Of a stretch of DNA of 31,733 nt, positions 1-6,975 are shown piece after piece. This DNA comes from CAZVYS01 sp964630755 (GTDB taxonomy: Bacteria > Patescibacteriota > Microgenomatia > UBA1400 > CG1-02-47-37): assembly GCA_964630755.1 (NCBI GenBank), contig CAZVYS010000012.1, positions 1 to 31,733 on the forward strand, in the 5' to 3' direction. The translations under genes and the position numbers were made by a program. The first letter of the stretch is position 1; the number at the start of each line of letters is the position of its first letter. The notes beneath the pieces are model-generated. The model was given only the letters and a program-made list of their open reading frames with translations, ran no database searches and was not told the origin of the DNA.

Positions 1-69
1 TCGGTAATGCTTTAACTTATTATGAGCCTGTCTAAACTCTAATTCTTTAGCAATTTTCGTATCTGCCAT
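1..69 (-). CDS. Hypothetical protein, 5' part only (cut by window edge)
   Basis: A minus-strand frame opens with ATG at 69 and stays open for 23 codons to the window edge, starting MADTKIAKELEF and then rich in Lys, His and Arg. It lies 42 bp downstream of the stop of the 63-aa gene on the same strand, so the two could share a transcript. No clear Shine-Dalgarno precedes the ATG. The fragment is too short for family recognition and could be a chance open frame. Confidence 0.4.
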   Translation of the reverse strand, partial: MADTKIAKELEFRQAHNKLKHYR

Positions 70-111
70 AAATTATCATACTAACTATTTCACTCTAGCA
101 CAACTAGCTTT

Positions 112-303
112 TCATGATTCCGCTACTGGAATCGAATCCCCGGGGGTTAAATTTCCACTCCCAGCATCATAGGCATCCGTTAAATCGCCACTCTCATCTG
201 CATAGTAAGTATCTCCACCTATATGTATAACCTCTGTAACTTCATTAGCCTCATCGCCAGGTTCACGATTAAATCTAACTCCCTCTAATTCTAAAAACTT
301 CAT
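112..303 (-). CDS. Small acidic hypothetical protein (63 aa)
   Basis: The frame encodes a soluble, strongly acidic 63-residue protein rich in Asp, Glu and Gly, with no membrane segment or cysteine. I do not recognise a family. Support for a real gene comes from the upstream DNA: a GGAG Shine-Dalgarno lies 6 nt before the ATG, and further up is a promoter (TTGACA at 399-404, TATAGT at 377-382, 16-nt spacer) and a hairpin at the predicted transcript start. It ends with TGA. The mid-protein stretch GGDTYYADESGDLTDAYD might form a small beta-hairpin unit, but that is a guess. The leader type is shared with argF and the first GT20 gene. Confidence 0.7.
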   Translation of the reverse strand: MKFLELEGVRFNREPGDEANEVTEVIHIGGDTYYADESGDLTDAYDAGSGNLTPGDSIPVAES

Positions 304-347
304 TTTTTCTCCTTTATTGTGTAATTTATATTTTCACCCAATAAAAA

Positions 348-367
348 TAGGGCTCCGTCAAGCCCTA
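348..367 (-). promoter_or_regulatory. 5'-terminal hairpin plus U-tract in the leader of the 63-aa gene
   Basis: TAGGGCT (348-354) and AGCCCTA (361-367) form a perfect 7-bp stem with a 6-nt loop. On the minus strand it is followed by TTTTT (347-343). The predicted transcription start from the TTGACA/TATAGT promoter is near 370, so the transcript would begin within a few bases of the hairpin. It looks like a terminator but has no minus-strand gene just upstream to terminate, so a 5' stabilising or regulatory stem-loop is more likely. Confidence 0.6.
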
Positions 368-376
368 ATAATCTTT

Positions 377-404
377 ACTATACCAAAAAATAAATTCCTG
401 TCAA
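377..404 (-). promoter_or_regulatory. Sigma70-type promoter for the 63-aa gene
   Basis: On the minus strand there is TTGACA (404-399), a 16-nt spacer and TATAGT (382-377). It overlaps the region driving the plus-strand gene at 439, so the two are divergent and closely packed. The -35 box lies in the palindrome-like TGTCAACTGACA (399-410). Confidence 0.65.
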
Positions 405-422
405 CTGACAAATTAACTAACT

Positions 423-428
423 TATAGT
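423..428 (+). promoter_or_regulatory. Putative -10 box of the 439 gene (near-leaderless)
   Basis: TATAGT at 423-428 lies 10 nt before the ATG at 439, which would give a leader of only about 4 nt. No Shine-Dalgarno is present. The -35 is unclear: CTGTCA/TGTCAA around 398-404 has an 18-19 nt spacer and overlaps the divergent promoter. Confidence 0.4.
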
Positions 429-438
429 AAAATGTCGC

Positions 439-1128
439 ATGGCTCCAGATAAATGGGAACGCAGACATCCAAATTATTCATGGGTAATAAATCATAGCTC
501 TTTTGATAAATATCAAGATGAATTCGGAGAAACTGAGGCTGGAAAATTATTAATTTCCAATCTATATACCCTCTTGCGTGAGCATCCATCACCAGTTATT
601 CTAGACCTGCTATCTGAACCAGATGCTATTTATAGTTTAGATAAAAAAATTCCAAACAAAATTAGCGGTCTTTCAATCGGACTAAACAACACCAAACCAA
701 TAGGTTTTAGCAACCATAAAGAATCTAATTCTATCAAGCACTTAAACTCTGATTTAAATCACAGACACACATTTCAGTTAATCTCTCAATGGCTTGGAGA
801 TAAAAAAGCCAACTTAATCATTGAAAGAGGTTTTGGGGCCATTACAGAAATAAAACAAACTCCAAGAAATTACTGGAGAATTTTTTCCCACCTTTGGAAT
901 TTTTCTGAACCAAATGGAGGAATGATTATACTACAGACTCCATCTTTTAAGGAATTAAGAGAAAATAATATTCCAATTTATGAATGGATATCTAAACTTG
1001 AAAGCCAAGGTCATTTATGCCTATCTATTCCACACTACTCAAAAACTTTACACTATCCAAATCACGTTCCTGGTCCAAAAATAGATACTTTTGACTTTGG
1101 TCAAATAATTATTCAAAGAAATCACTAA
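439..1128 (+). CDS. Hypothetical protein, possibly a degenerate class I SAM methyltransferase
   Basis: This 229-aa soluble protein has a Rossmann-like alternation of segments: PVILDLLSEPDAIYSLD (about residues 52-68) could correspond to methyltransferase motif I, followed by KANLIIERGFGAI and GGMIILQTPSF as later strands. The glycine-rich SAM loop (GxGxG) is not recognisable, so the fold assignment is weak and activity may be absent. The ATG at 439 is preferred because the ATG at 432 runs into a stop after six codons. It is transcribed alone, divergent from the 63-aa gene and convergent with prs (9 bp between stops, no terminator seen). Translation is probably near-leaderless. Confidence 0.6.
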   Translation: MAPDKWERRHPNYSWVINHSSFDKYQDEFGETEAGKLLISNLYTLLREHPSPVILDLLSEPDAIYSLDKKIPNKISGLSIGLNNTKPIGFSNHKESNSIKHLNSDLNHRHTFQLISQWLGDKKANLIIERGFGAITEIKQTPRNYWRIFSHLWNFSEPNGGMIILQTPSFKELRENNIPIYEWISKLESQGHLCLSIPHYSKTLHYPNHVPGPKIDTFDFGQIIIQRNH

Positions 1129-1137
1129 CCTATACAC

Positions 1138-2028
1138 TTAATCATTAATTTCTTTTGCAATCACCTTTGCCACACTTAAAATCTCCAACTTTTTACTCTT
1201 GCTTTTTGGCTCAATCGTATCAGTTACGATCAATTGATCTATCGGAGTTTTATCAAGTTTCTCCTGAGCCCTATTCACATACAAATGATGAGTAGCGGCC
1301 ACAGTAATAGATTTCACTTTTTGTGTCTTTAGAAACTTACTTACCTCAATTAAGGTGCTACCCGTAGCTATCATGTCATCCTTAATTAAGACTTTTTTAC
1401 CTTTAACTGAATGGCTAATTCCTTTTATAACTACTTTGCCATTATTTAAATCCCTTTTCTTGTTTACAAAAGCCACATCAAGATCTCCTAAGTCCTCTGC
1501 AAACCTAGCTGAGGATTTAGACGCTCCAGCATCCGGAGATACTACCACTGTATCTTTATCTATCTTGTTTTTAAAATAATCTCTAAACAACTTCCTTCCT
1601 GATAAATTAACCACTGGCACTTCGAAAAAACCTGGTATTGCCAGGTTATGTAAATCATAGGTAATTACCTTGTTAAGCGGCACTACTTGTAGCATCTTAG
1701 CAACCACTTTTACTGACAATGGCTCACCTGACCTAAATATCTTGTCTTGCTTTGAATACCCTAGCCATGGAATCACTGCTATTATCTTAGTTACCCCTTT
1801 TCGCTTTAAAGCGTCACAAATCAAGCAAAACTCAACTAAATGTTGATCAGTTGGTTGAGACAACGACTGAACTACTACTGCTTTATAACCCACCTTCTTC
1901 TCGTTTAAATATACCCTAGCCTCATCATTCTTAAATCTAGACAGCTCCACCTTTCCCAATCTTGTTTTTAGCTGCTTAGCAATTCTGCTTGCAAGTAGCT
2001 TGTTCGATGAGCCTGAATAAACTAGCAT
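1138..2028 (-). CDS. prs: Ribose-phosphate pyrophosphokinase (PRPP synthetase)
   Basis: Makes PRPP from ribose 5-phosphate and ATP, the substrate for PyrE and other phosphoribosyltransferases. Visible family features are the ATP-loop segment VIPWLGYSKQDKIFRSGEPLS (residues 85-105, like bacterial VIPYFGYARQDRKxRxREP), DLHNLAIPGFF (125-135) at the catalytic histidine, and the PRPP-binding loop DDMIATGST (217-225). The loop lacks the usual DTGGT ending, and the residue before DD is Lys; this is closer to the ATG/STG loops of archaeal-type enzymes. At 296 aa it is slightly shorter than typical bacterial Prs. Its ATG lies 1 nt after the stop of the PIN-domain gene, so it appears co-transcribed with the toxin-antitoxin pair. 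Confidence 0.93.
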   Translation of the reverse strand: MLVYSGSSNKLLASRIAKQLKTRLGKVELSRFKNDEARVYLNEKKVGYKAVVVQSLSQPTDQHLVEFCLICDALKRKGVTKIIAVIPWLGYSKQDKIFRSGEPLSVKVVAKMLQVVPLNKVITYDLHNLAIPGFFEVPVVNLSGRKLFRDYFKNKIDKDTVVVSPDAGASKSSARFAEDLGDLDVAFVNKKRDLNNGKVVIKGISHSVKGKKVLIKDDMIATGSTLIEVSKFLKTQKVKSITVAATHHLYVNRAQEKLDKTPIDQLIVTDTIEPKSKSKKLEILSVAKVIAKEIND

Positions 2029-2029
2029 A

Positions 2030-2440
2030 TTATCCTAATAATCTAATATACCCTAAATGCTTAGCTTTTTTAAAGTATTGCTTATCACAAGTTACAAAAG
2101 TGGCTTTTCTAGAAATAGCTAATAAATGATAGGCAGTATCGTAAACTGTTGTTTGATTTCTATCAGAATGCTCTAATGCTTTATATAACTGATGTTGTTT
2201 TAAACCTATAAGTTTTATTGGTAACTTTTTAAAACTAGCCAATGCCTGTTGTGCTTTCTCCACATTATTTACAGAAAATCTTAAACCATTAGCCACTTCT
2301 AATTCTAGCAGTATCAACGATATTAGCTTGCTCTGTTCTTCTTTAACTTTGGAGAAAAATTTAGCAATTTTCTTTGAAGATTTTTGATTTTCTAATAAAT
2401 AATTAATAACTACAGAGGCATCAACCACGATTAACTTCAT
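2030..2440 (-). CDS. PIN-domain ribonuclease, VapC-like toxin
   Basis: A 136-aa PIN-domain protein, predicted to be a Mg2+-dependent RNase. The acidic residues expected in the PIN active site are present: D7 in VVDASVVINYLL, E46 in LLELEVANGL, D101 in TTVYDTAYHLLA and D119 in FVTCDKQYF. Length and order match type II VapC toxins. Its ATG overlaps the antitoxin stop in an ATGA arrangement (2437-2440), implying translational coupling. The next gene downstream, 1 nt away, is prs. The RNA target cannot be judged from sequence; a housekeeping role is possible. Confidence 0.85.
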   Translation of the reverse strand: MKLIVVDASVVINYLLENQKSSKKIAKFFSKVKEEQSKLISLILLELEVANGLRFSVNNVEKAQQALASFKKLPIKLIGLKQHQLYKALEHSDRNQTTVYDTAYHLLAISRKATFVTCDKQYFKKAKHLGYIRLLG

Positions 2441-2673
2441 GCCCTACCTTTTTCGATCGCTTTTTTAATCTGACTAGATGTTTTTCTGGGTAAATTAAGT
2501 TTTTTCCTTAAAGATAAAAACTCGTCGATTGGATCAACTTCCTTTTCAATTTTTAATTTAGTTAACGTATTATCTATAGAATCAGCAATAAAAGAGCTTA
2601 TCTTGCCCTTACTTACATAAGAAGTTAAAGAGTCATAAATATAATCTGGTAAACTAATCGTAATTCTATTCAT
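2437..2673 (-). CDS. Ribbon-helix-helix antitoxin, VapB-like
   Basis: A 78-aa protein whose N-terminus, NRITISLPDYIYDSLTSYVSKG, fits a ribbon-helix-helix DNA-binding strand followed by helices, with a charged C-terminus (DEFLSLRKKLNLPRKT) of the kind that wraps the toxin. It precedes the PIN-domain gene and overlaps it by 4 nt, the standard antitoxin-toxin order. Its promoter is a perfect consensus (TTGACA, 17 nt, TATAAT), and two AGTATGAA direct repeats overlap the -10, suggesting autorepression. The leader is predicted to be only about 6 nt with no Shine-Dalgarno. Confidence 0.8.
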   Translation of the reverse strand: MNRITISLPDYIYDSLTSYVSKGKISSFIADSIDNTLTKLKIEKEVDPIDEFLSLRKKLNLPRKTSSQIKKAIEKGRA

Positions 2674-2679
2674 ATTCTA

Positions 2680-2715
2680 AGTATGAATTATAGTATGAAA
2701 CTTAATATTTGTCAA
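2680..2715 (-). promoter_or_regulatory. Consensus promoter and putative operator of the TA-prs operon
   Basis: On the minus strand there is TTGACA (2715-2710), a 17-nt spacer and TATAAT (2692-2687). Read on the plus strand, AGTATGAA occurs at 2680-2687 and 2692-2699, a direct repeat with a 12-nt period overlapping the -10 and the transcript start. This is a plausible ribbon-helix-helix operator. The -35 begins 1 nt past the TGA of the upstream UPRT-like gene. Confidence 0.75.
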
Positions 2716-2716
2716 G

Positions 2717-3625
2717 TCATAGTTTATACCATTTTGGCAAAAAATGCCGCAAGATCCTACCAGCATCCCCAACAGTCCGATTTCCAATCAAATAATACAT
2801 CTCATTAAGCCGATCACACTCCCCTAGGGAGTAAAAACTGGTCTTTACTCCCAATTTATTTATAGCCTTTCTTATAAACATTGTTCCTTGTTGTGTTGAG
2901 CAAATTGATCGGTGAATTACTTTCTTTGGTTTAACTTTATTAAATAATAAAGCTATTACTAAAGCCGCCCCAGAAGCACCAGAAGCAGGATTCACAAAGT
3001 CTGAAAGTAGCAAGTTTTGATTATTTAAATCACTTAACTTCTCTTTCTCTCGCCATTTAACTGTAACAGTCAAATAATCTCCAGGCTCCTGAATTAAATG
3101 AGTTCTTTTTGTAACCACTCTCACCTCATCATCTAATCTTTCATCCAAGTTCTTCCCCAAAACCAGCCTAGTACTCACCAACCCAGCTCTTTCTAAACTA
3201 ACCGGCAAAAAAACCTCATCCATCTTAAACTCTTTTTCTTTTTCATTAAGAAACTCATATCCAGCTTTAGCTAGATTAAAATACTCCAAGCAAAACTGCT
3301 TGTCATCATAAAGATTATTATCCTCAACTATCTTATTTGCTAAATCGCTAATCTGATCCATAAGCTTTTTAGCTTCGTCATAATAATGCTCTAACACTAC
3401 AATTCCCTCATCTGCTAATCTAGCTTTATCCCATTTTCCATATTGCCCATCATACTTGCCAACAAGAGAAGAAAAACTATCTTTAAACTTAACCACTAAA
3501 TCAACCTTTAAATCACCTTTAAAGTCATTTAAATCTTTAATCCAATTTCCAACATCTATTAACTCTTCTTCAGCTTTTAATATCTCGATTTCATTATCTG
3601 CAAATTGATAAGTTGCAGTTTTCAT
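2717..3625 (-). CDS. Divergent uracil phosphoribosyltransferase-like protein with N-terminal extension
   Basis: 302 aa and last gene of the pyrimidine operon, overlapping pyrF by 4 nt. The C-terminal half resembles the uracil phosphoribosyltransferase fold: LVSTRLVLGKNLDERLDDEVRVV (about 149-171), a PRPP-loop-like DFVNPASGASGAALVIALL where UPRTs have DPMLATGGS, and NRTVGDAGRILRHFLP where UPRTs have a GDAGDR ending. The N-terminal 135 residues are helical, acidic and not recognised. The changed PRPP loop (PASGASG) leaves substrate and activity uncertain. The operon position supports uracil salvage or a PRPP/uracil-related regulatory role. Family call is moderate, function low. Confidence 0.6.
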   Translation of the reverse strand: MKTATYQFADNEIEILKAEEELIDVGNWIKDLNDFKGDLKVDLVVKFKDSFSSLVGKYDGQYGKWDKARLADEGIVVLEHYYDEAKKLMDQISDLANKIVEDNNLYDDKQFCLEYFNLAKAGYEFLNEKEKEFKMDEVFLPVSLERAGLVSTRLVLGKNLDERLDDEVRVVTKRTHLIQEPGDYLTVTVKWREKEKLSDLNNQNLLLSDFVNPASGASGAALVIALLFNKVKPKKVIHRSICSTQQGTMFIRKAINKLGVKTSFYSLGECDRLNEMYYLIGNRTVGDAGRILRHFLPKWYKL

Positions 3626-4440
3626 CGATGCTTATTTATCTCTTTTCTTAATTCCTGAGCTGACTTTTTAGGATCATCTGAAAATATTATTCCTCGCGAG
3701 GAATTTATTATCATCCCCACCCCACTTGAATTTTTCCCTGCTTTAACAGTTTTCTCAACATCTCCACCTTGAGCTCCAATCCCTGGTACAAGTAAAGTCA
3801 TCTCCCCCACTATCTTTCTAATTTCCGCTAACTCTTCTGGGTAAGTAGCTCCTGCTACTAACATGCAGTTTTCATTCTTGTTCCAATCATCTCTCACTTT
3901 CTCTGCCACCACCTGCCACAAAGGCCTGCCTCGCCCGCTGGCGGGCTTATCTTCTACTTTCAAGTCCTGAAACTCACCTGCTCCAGGATTAGAAGTCCGA
4001 CAAAGAACAATCAAGCCTTTATCTTCTCTTTTTAAGAACGGCTCCATCGCTTCTTTGCCTAGATACGGATGAAGAGTAACCGCATCAAAACCCATTTCGT
4101 CAAAAATGGCTTTTACATAACCTTCGTTAGTAGAACCAATGTCTGCTCTCTTTGCATCTGCAATCATCACTACTTCTGGGCATTTTTCTTTTACATACTT
4201 TGTTGTCATTTTCAATTCCCTTAATCCCTCTGCCCCCCTAGCCTCATAAAACGCCCAGTTTGGTTTATAACCACAAACCAAATCACAAGTTTGATCAATC
4301 ACCCACTTATTAAACTCAAACTGAGGCTGCTTTAATTGTTTAAACTTATCAGACAACTTATCTATATTGCTATCCAATCCCACACACAAAAGCGAGTTAT
4401 TTTTCTTTTGAATCTTATCTAGATTGTCTTGAAATTTCAT
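3622..4440 (-). CDS. pyrF: Orotidine 5'-phosphate decarboxylase
   Basis: Last step of UMP synthesis (OMP to UMP plus CO2). The catalytic motif DAKRADIGST (residues 95-104, with the D-K-D charge network at 95, 97, 100) and the phosphate-binding region VPGIGAQGGD are clear; length (272 aa) fits the longer OMPDC subgroup. The N-terminus overlaps the preceding LOG-like gene by 26 nt. Residues about 163-172 (EDKPASGRGR) interrupt what would otherwise read as the usual LKV-GRPLWQVVAEK stretch. The DNA here carries a GC-rich palindrome (GCCCGC tg GCGGGC, 3933-3946), so this looks like an in-frame palindromic insert. Confidence 0.95.
   Translation of the reverse strand: MKFQDNLDKIQKKNNSLLCVGLDSNIDKLSDKFKQLKQPQFEFNKWVIDQTCDLVCGYKPNWAFYEARGAEGLRELKMTTKYVKEKCPEVVMIADAKRADIGSTNEGYVKAIFDEMGFDAVTLHPYLGKEAMEPFLKREDKGLIVLCRTSNPGAGEFQDLKVEDKPASGRGRPLWQVVAEKVRDDWNKNENCMLVAGATYPEELAEIRKIVGEMTLLVPGIGAQGGDVEKTVKAGKNSSGVGMIINSSRGIIFSDDPKKSAQELRKEINKHR
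3922..3950. repeat. GC-rich palindromic insert within pyrF (encodes PASGRGRP)
   Basis: GCCCGC (3933-3938) and GCGGGC (3941-3946) form a palindrome next to AGGCCTGCCTCG (3922-3933), a strongly GC-rich patch in AT-rich coding DNA. It encodes KPASGRGRP inside PyrF at a point where homologues normally have no insertion. Confidence 0.6.
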
Positions 4441-4996
4441 TTATTACCTCCATTAATAATTTCTCTGGTGAATTATTAAATATTACCTTGCCACTACCTT
4501 TTTTACTAATCTTCTCAGTCAAACTTTTAAGCTCATCAGCTATGCCTCCAGTTTCAGTTAACACTCCCAACACTTTGCCAAAATCAGTTAAACAAGTGAA
4601 CTCATTTAAACTTCCCCATCTACCAGCCATTATAATCCCAGCATCACAATCAGCAGTTGACATCACATTTCGATATTTTTTACAAACCAGGTCATTATCC
4701 GCATGTATAAAATCTTCTGGAACATAAATCAATTTAGAATGAACTGAAACATTTTCATTATTAAAAGATTTTTCTTGATCCTCTAAATTAACAGAGGGCG
4801 AATAACCCCACACTTCCATACCTGCCTTTGAAACTACCTTAGCTACTTCATAAGGCAAGCCAAGACATGCTCCCGTCACCACTATGACCTGATCTTTATA
4901 TTTTACTAACTCTTTTCCTAACTGACGGGCCTTTTCTTGTACAACCTCAGCTTCATCCACTGCCGAACCATATATGCCAATATTAAATTTTCTCAT
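4415..4996 (-). CDS. LOG-family / SLOG Rossmann-fold nucleotide-binding protein
   Basis: 193-aa protein of the LOG (lysine-decarboxylase-like)/SLOG superfamily. It has an N-terminal Rossmann strand IGIYGSAV (residues 6-13), VVTGACLGLPYEVAKVV (about 39-55), IIMAGRWGSLNEF (about 120-132) in the position of the PGGxGTxxE phosphate-binding motif, and TGGIADELKSL. The classical PGGxGT motif is altered, so phosphoribohydrolase activity on nucleoside monophosphates is not certain. It lies between pyrE (4-nt ATGA overlap) and pyrF (26-nt overlap). This suggests a nucleotide-linked function such as removing or sensing aberrant nucleotides, which is inference. Confidence 0.7.
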   Translation of the reverse strand: MRKFNIGIYGSAVDEAEVVQEKARQLGKELVKYKDQVIVVTGACLGLPYEVAKVVSKAGMEVWGYSPSVNLEDQEKSFNNENVSVHSKLIYVPEDFIHADNDLVCKKYRNVMSTADCDAGIIMAGRWGSLNEFTCLTDFGKVLGVLTETGGIADELKSLTEKISKKGSGKVIFNNSPEKLLMEVINEISRQSR

Positions 4997-5622
4997 TTTT
5001 TCTTCTTAGCTAAATAGTCCTTGCCATGACCAATTTCTGTATTTACTGACCTTTCCTCTTTACAAAACGGACACTCAGCTTCATCAAAAGCTGCTGCCTT
5101 GATTACTCCAGCTGCCTTAAAGGGAGCTCCAACAGTCTCTGAAGTTACATTTTCTGGATCTCTGTTAATCATCACACAAACTCCGATCACATCTCCATCA
5201 GCCGCTTTAACACTATCAACTGCCTTTTTAACCGATCCACCAGTAGTAGTTAAGTCCTCAACTACTAACACTTTTTTGTTTTTAACTAACTTATCATAAC
5301 CCCTTCTATCAAACACCTGATTTCCAGTCTCATCCTTAGCTGTATACACTCCCAAGACTTCTTTGCCTTTAATTTGAGTCAAATGATAAGCAACCCATTG
5401 AGATAAAATAATTCCCCCTAAAGCTGGACCAACTACTATATCTACTTCCTCATCTTCATACATCTCGGCCATCAATTTACAAACTTCAGATGTTTCAACC
5501 GTATGCGGGTATAAAGCGTCTTTGTTAATATATGCTTCTCCGTGCTTTCCTGAAGTGTACACAAAATGGTCTTCTGTAATCACCGCACCAATCTTTTTTA
5601 AAATACTAACAACATCTGACAT
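4993..5622 (-). CDS. pyrE: Orotate phosphoribosyltransferase
   Basis: Joins orotate and PRPP to make OMP. The PRPP-binding loop VVEDLTTTGGS (residues 120-130) and the N-terminal TSGKHGEAYINKDALYPH segment match the family. The C-terminal tail contains CPFC (184-187) followed by EERSVNTEIGHGKDYLAKKKK, an extension seen in some OPRTs. 209 aa, typical length. It starts 9 nt after pyrD and overlaps the LOG-like gene by 4 nt. Confidence 0.95.
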   Translation of the reverse strand: MSDVVSILKKIGAVITEDHFVYTSGKHGEAYINKDALYPHTVETSEVCKLMAEMYEDEEVDIVVGPALGGIILSQWVAYHLTQIKGKEVLGVYTAKDETGNQVFDRRGYDKLVKNKKVLVVEDLTTTGGSVKKAVDSVKAADGDVIGVCVMINRDPENVTSETVGAPFKAAGVIKAAAFDEAECPFCKEERSVNTEIGHGKDYLAKKKK

Positions 5623-5631
5623 ATTTATCTC

Positions 5632-6549
5632 CTATTTATGGGCTACACCCACAATTTTTTTTAATGACTTGATTTTGTTTTCTTTACAGAATTCTCTCAT
5701 GCCTATCTTTATCTTGTCAAAAACTTTATATCCATCTAAGTAAACAGCAGAACCAACACCAACAAGAAATGCTCCTGCCATCATCATTTCAATTACTTCA
5801 TCACTGGTTGAAATTCCACCTAAACCAAGTACAGGAATTTTAACTGCCTTATATATTTCATAAACTTTAGCAATTGATATCGGTTTTATTCCTGGTCCTG
5901 ATAAACCACCAAATTTAGCTCCTAAAGTTGGTTTAGCTGTTTTGATATCAATCACCATTCCTGCAGCAACTGTGTTTATTGCAGAAATGGCATCAGCTCC
6001 GGCATCTTCACAAGACTTAGCAATTCCACCAATATCACTAACATTTGGTGATAATTTACAAATAATAGGAACGTTTCTGACAGCTTTTTTCACTGCTTTT
6101 GTAACTGTATAGGTTATATCTTCTCTCGTGGATATCATTATGTCCAACTCGTCTCTAACATTTGGGCAAGAAAGATTTAATTCAATCGCTAAGGGTTTTA
6201 ACTTTGAAAGTTCCTTAACCAACAGAACAAAATCTGATACCTTTTCAGCAAAAACACTAATAATTACTGGTATTTTAGTTTTTGCCATAAAATCATCTAT
6301 TTGTTTTTTTCCTTGCTTTAATCCAGGATTAGTTAAGCCGACTGAATTAATAAATCCAGAAGAATATCTCACCACTCTAGGTATTGGATTACCAATTCTT
6401 TTATTAACCGTAATTGATTTAATTATCACTAACCCCGCTCCTGCTTTTTCCGCCTGATTATGACTGGAAATAACTGTCACAATTCCTGAAGGTAAAAACA
6501 AAGGATTTGATATTTTTTCACCAAAAAGGTTTACCGATAAATCACTCAT
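5632..6549 (-). CDS. pyrD: Dihydroorotate dehydrogenase, class 1
   Basis: Oxidises dihydroorotate to orotate with FMN. The catalytic cysteine is in ELNLSCPNV (C128), the hallmark of cytosolic class 1 enzymes (class 2 use Ser). The FMN-binding C-terminal pattern VPVLGLGGISTSDEVIEMMMAGA is also clear, written here as KIPVLGLGGIST and AGAFLVGVGSA. 305 aa, typical for 1B-type catalytic subunits. No pyrK (FeS/FAD electron-transfer subunit) is present in this operon, so the electron acceptor is unresolved: PyrK elsewhere or a 1A-type fumarate reaction. Confidence 0.93.
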   Translation of the reverse strand: MSDLSVNLFGEKISNPLFLPSGIVTVISSHNQAEKAGAGLVIIKSITVNKRIGNPIPRVVRYSSGFINSVGLTNPGLKQGKKQIDDFMAKTKIPVIISVFAEKVSDFVLLVKELSKLKPLAIELNLSCPNVRDELDIMISTREDITYTVTKAVKKAVRNVPIICKLSPNVSDIGGIAKSCEDAGADAISAINTVAAGMVIDIKTAKPTLGAKFGGLSGPGIKPISIAKVYEIYKAVKIPVLGLGGISTSDEVIEMMMAGAFLVGVGSAVYLDGYKVFDKIKIGMREFCKENKIKSLKKIVGVAHK

Positions 6550-6550
6550 A

Positions 6551-6964
6551 CTAGCTTGATAGCTTATTAATAACCATAATAGCTACATCCATATTAGTAA
6601 TTAATGAAGTGCCTGTTTCTAGGGCTTTTTTTCTAATTGATTTTCCATCTGTTTTCTCTCCATTTAAATCATTATATTCATGTGTGGGAATATTGATGAT
6701 CAAATCAAAAATATTATTATCTAAATAGGCCCCAATATTTGGTTTCTTATTTTTTTGAGAAATCTTATATACTAAAAATGTTTCTACTTTATTTTCTTTT
6801 AAAAACTTATAAGTGTTATTAGTGGCAAATAAAATATACTTATCTTTCTCTGAAAGTCTTTTTATATAAGGCAAAAGCGATTTCTTATTCTCAATCTTGC
6901 CAATTGAAAACAATACATATTTTTTATTAATAGGAATGTCAGAATCTTTAGTCATTTTTTTCAT
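6551..6964 (-). CDS. Stand-alone MGS-like domain (carbamoyl-phosphate-synthetase regulatory-domain type)
   Basis: 137 aa with the order of motifs seen in the C-terminal allosteric domain of carbamoyl phosphate synthetase large subunits: a strand VLFSIGKIENKKSLLPYIKRL, then FATNNTYKFLKENKVETFLVYKI (like FATxGTxxFLxxxGI...V.KI), PNIGAYLDNNIFDLIINIP, TDGKSIRKKALETGTSLITNMDVAIMVI. The substrate residues of true methylglyoxal synthase are not evident, so a regulatory, UMP- or PRPP-sensing role is favoured over methylglyoxal synthesis. It lies 11 nt after pyrC and 1 nt before pyrD. No Shine-Dalgarno is visible; an alternative start is the second Met at 6955. Confidence 0.75.
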   Translation of the reverse strand: MKKMTKDSDIPINKKYVLFSIGKIENKKSLLPYIKRLSEKDKYILFATNNTYKFLKENKVETFLVYKISQKNKKPNIGAYLDNNIFDLIINIPTHEYNDLNGEKTDGKSIRKKALETGTSLITNMDVAIMVINKLSS

Positions 6965-6975
6965 ATTAAATAATT

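Noticed and set aside
348..367. Hairpin plus T-run read as an ordinary terminator
   Set aside because: No minus-strand gene ends just upstream; the neighbouring gene is divergent and a promoter lies immediately upstream, so a 5'-leader role fits better.
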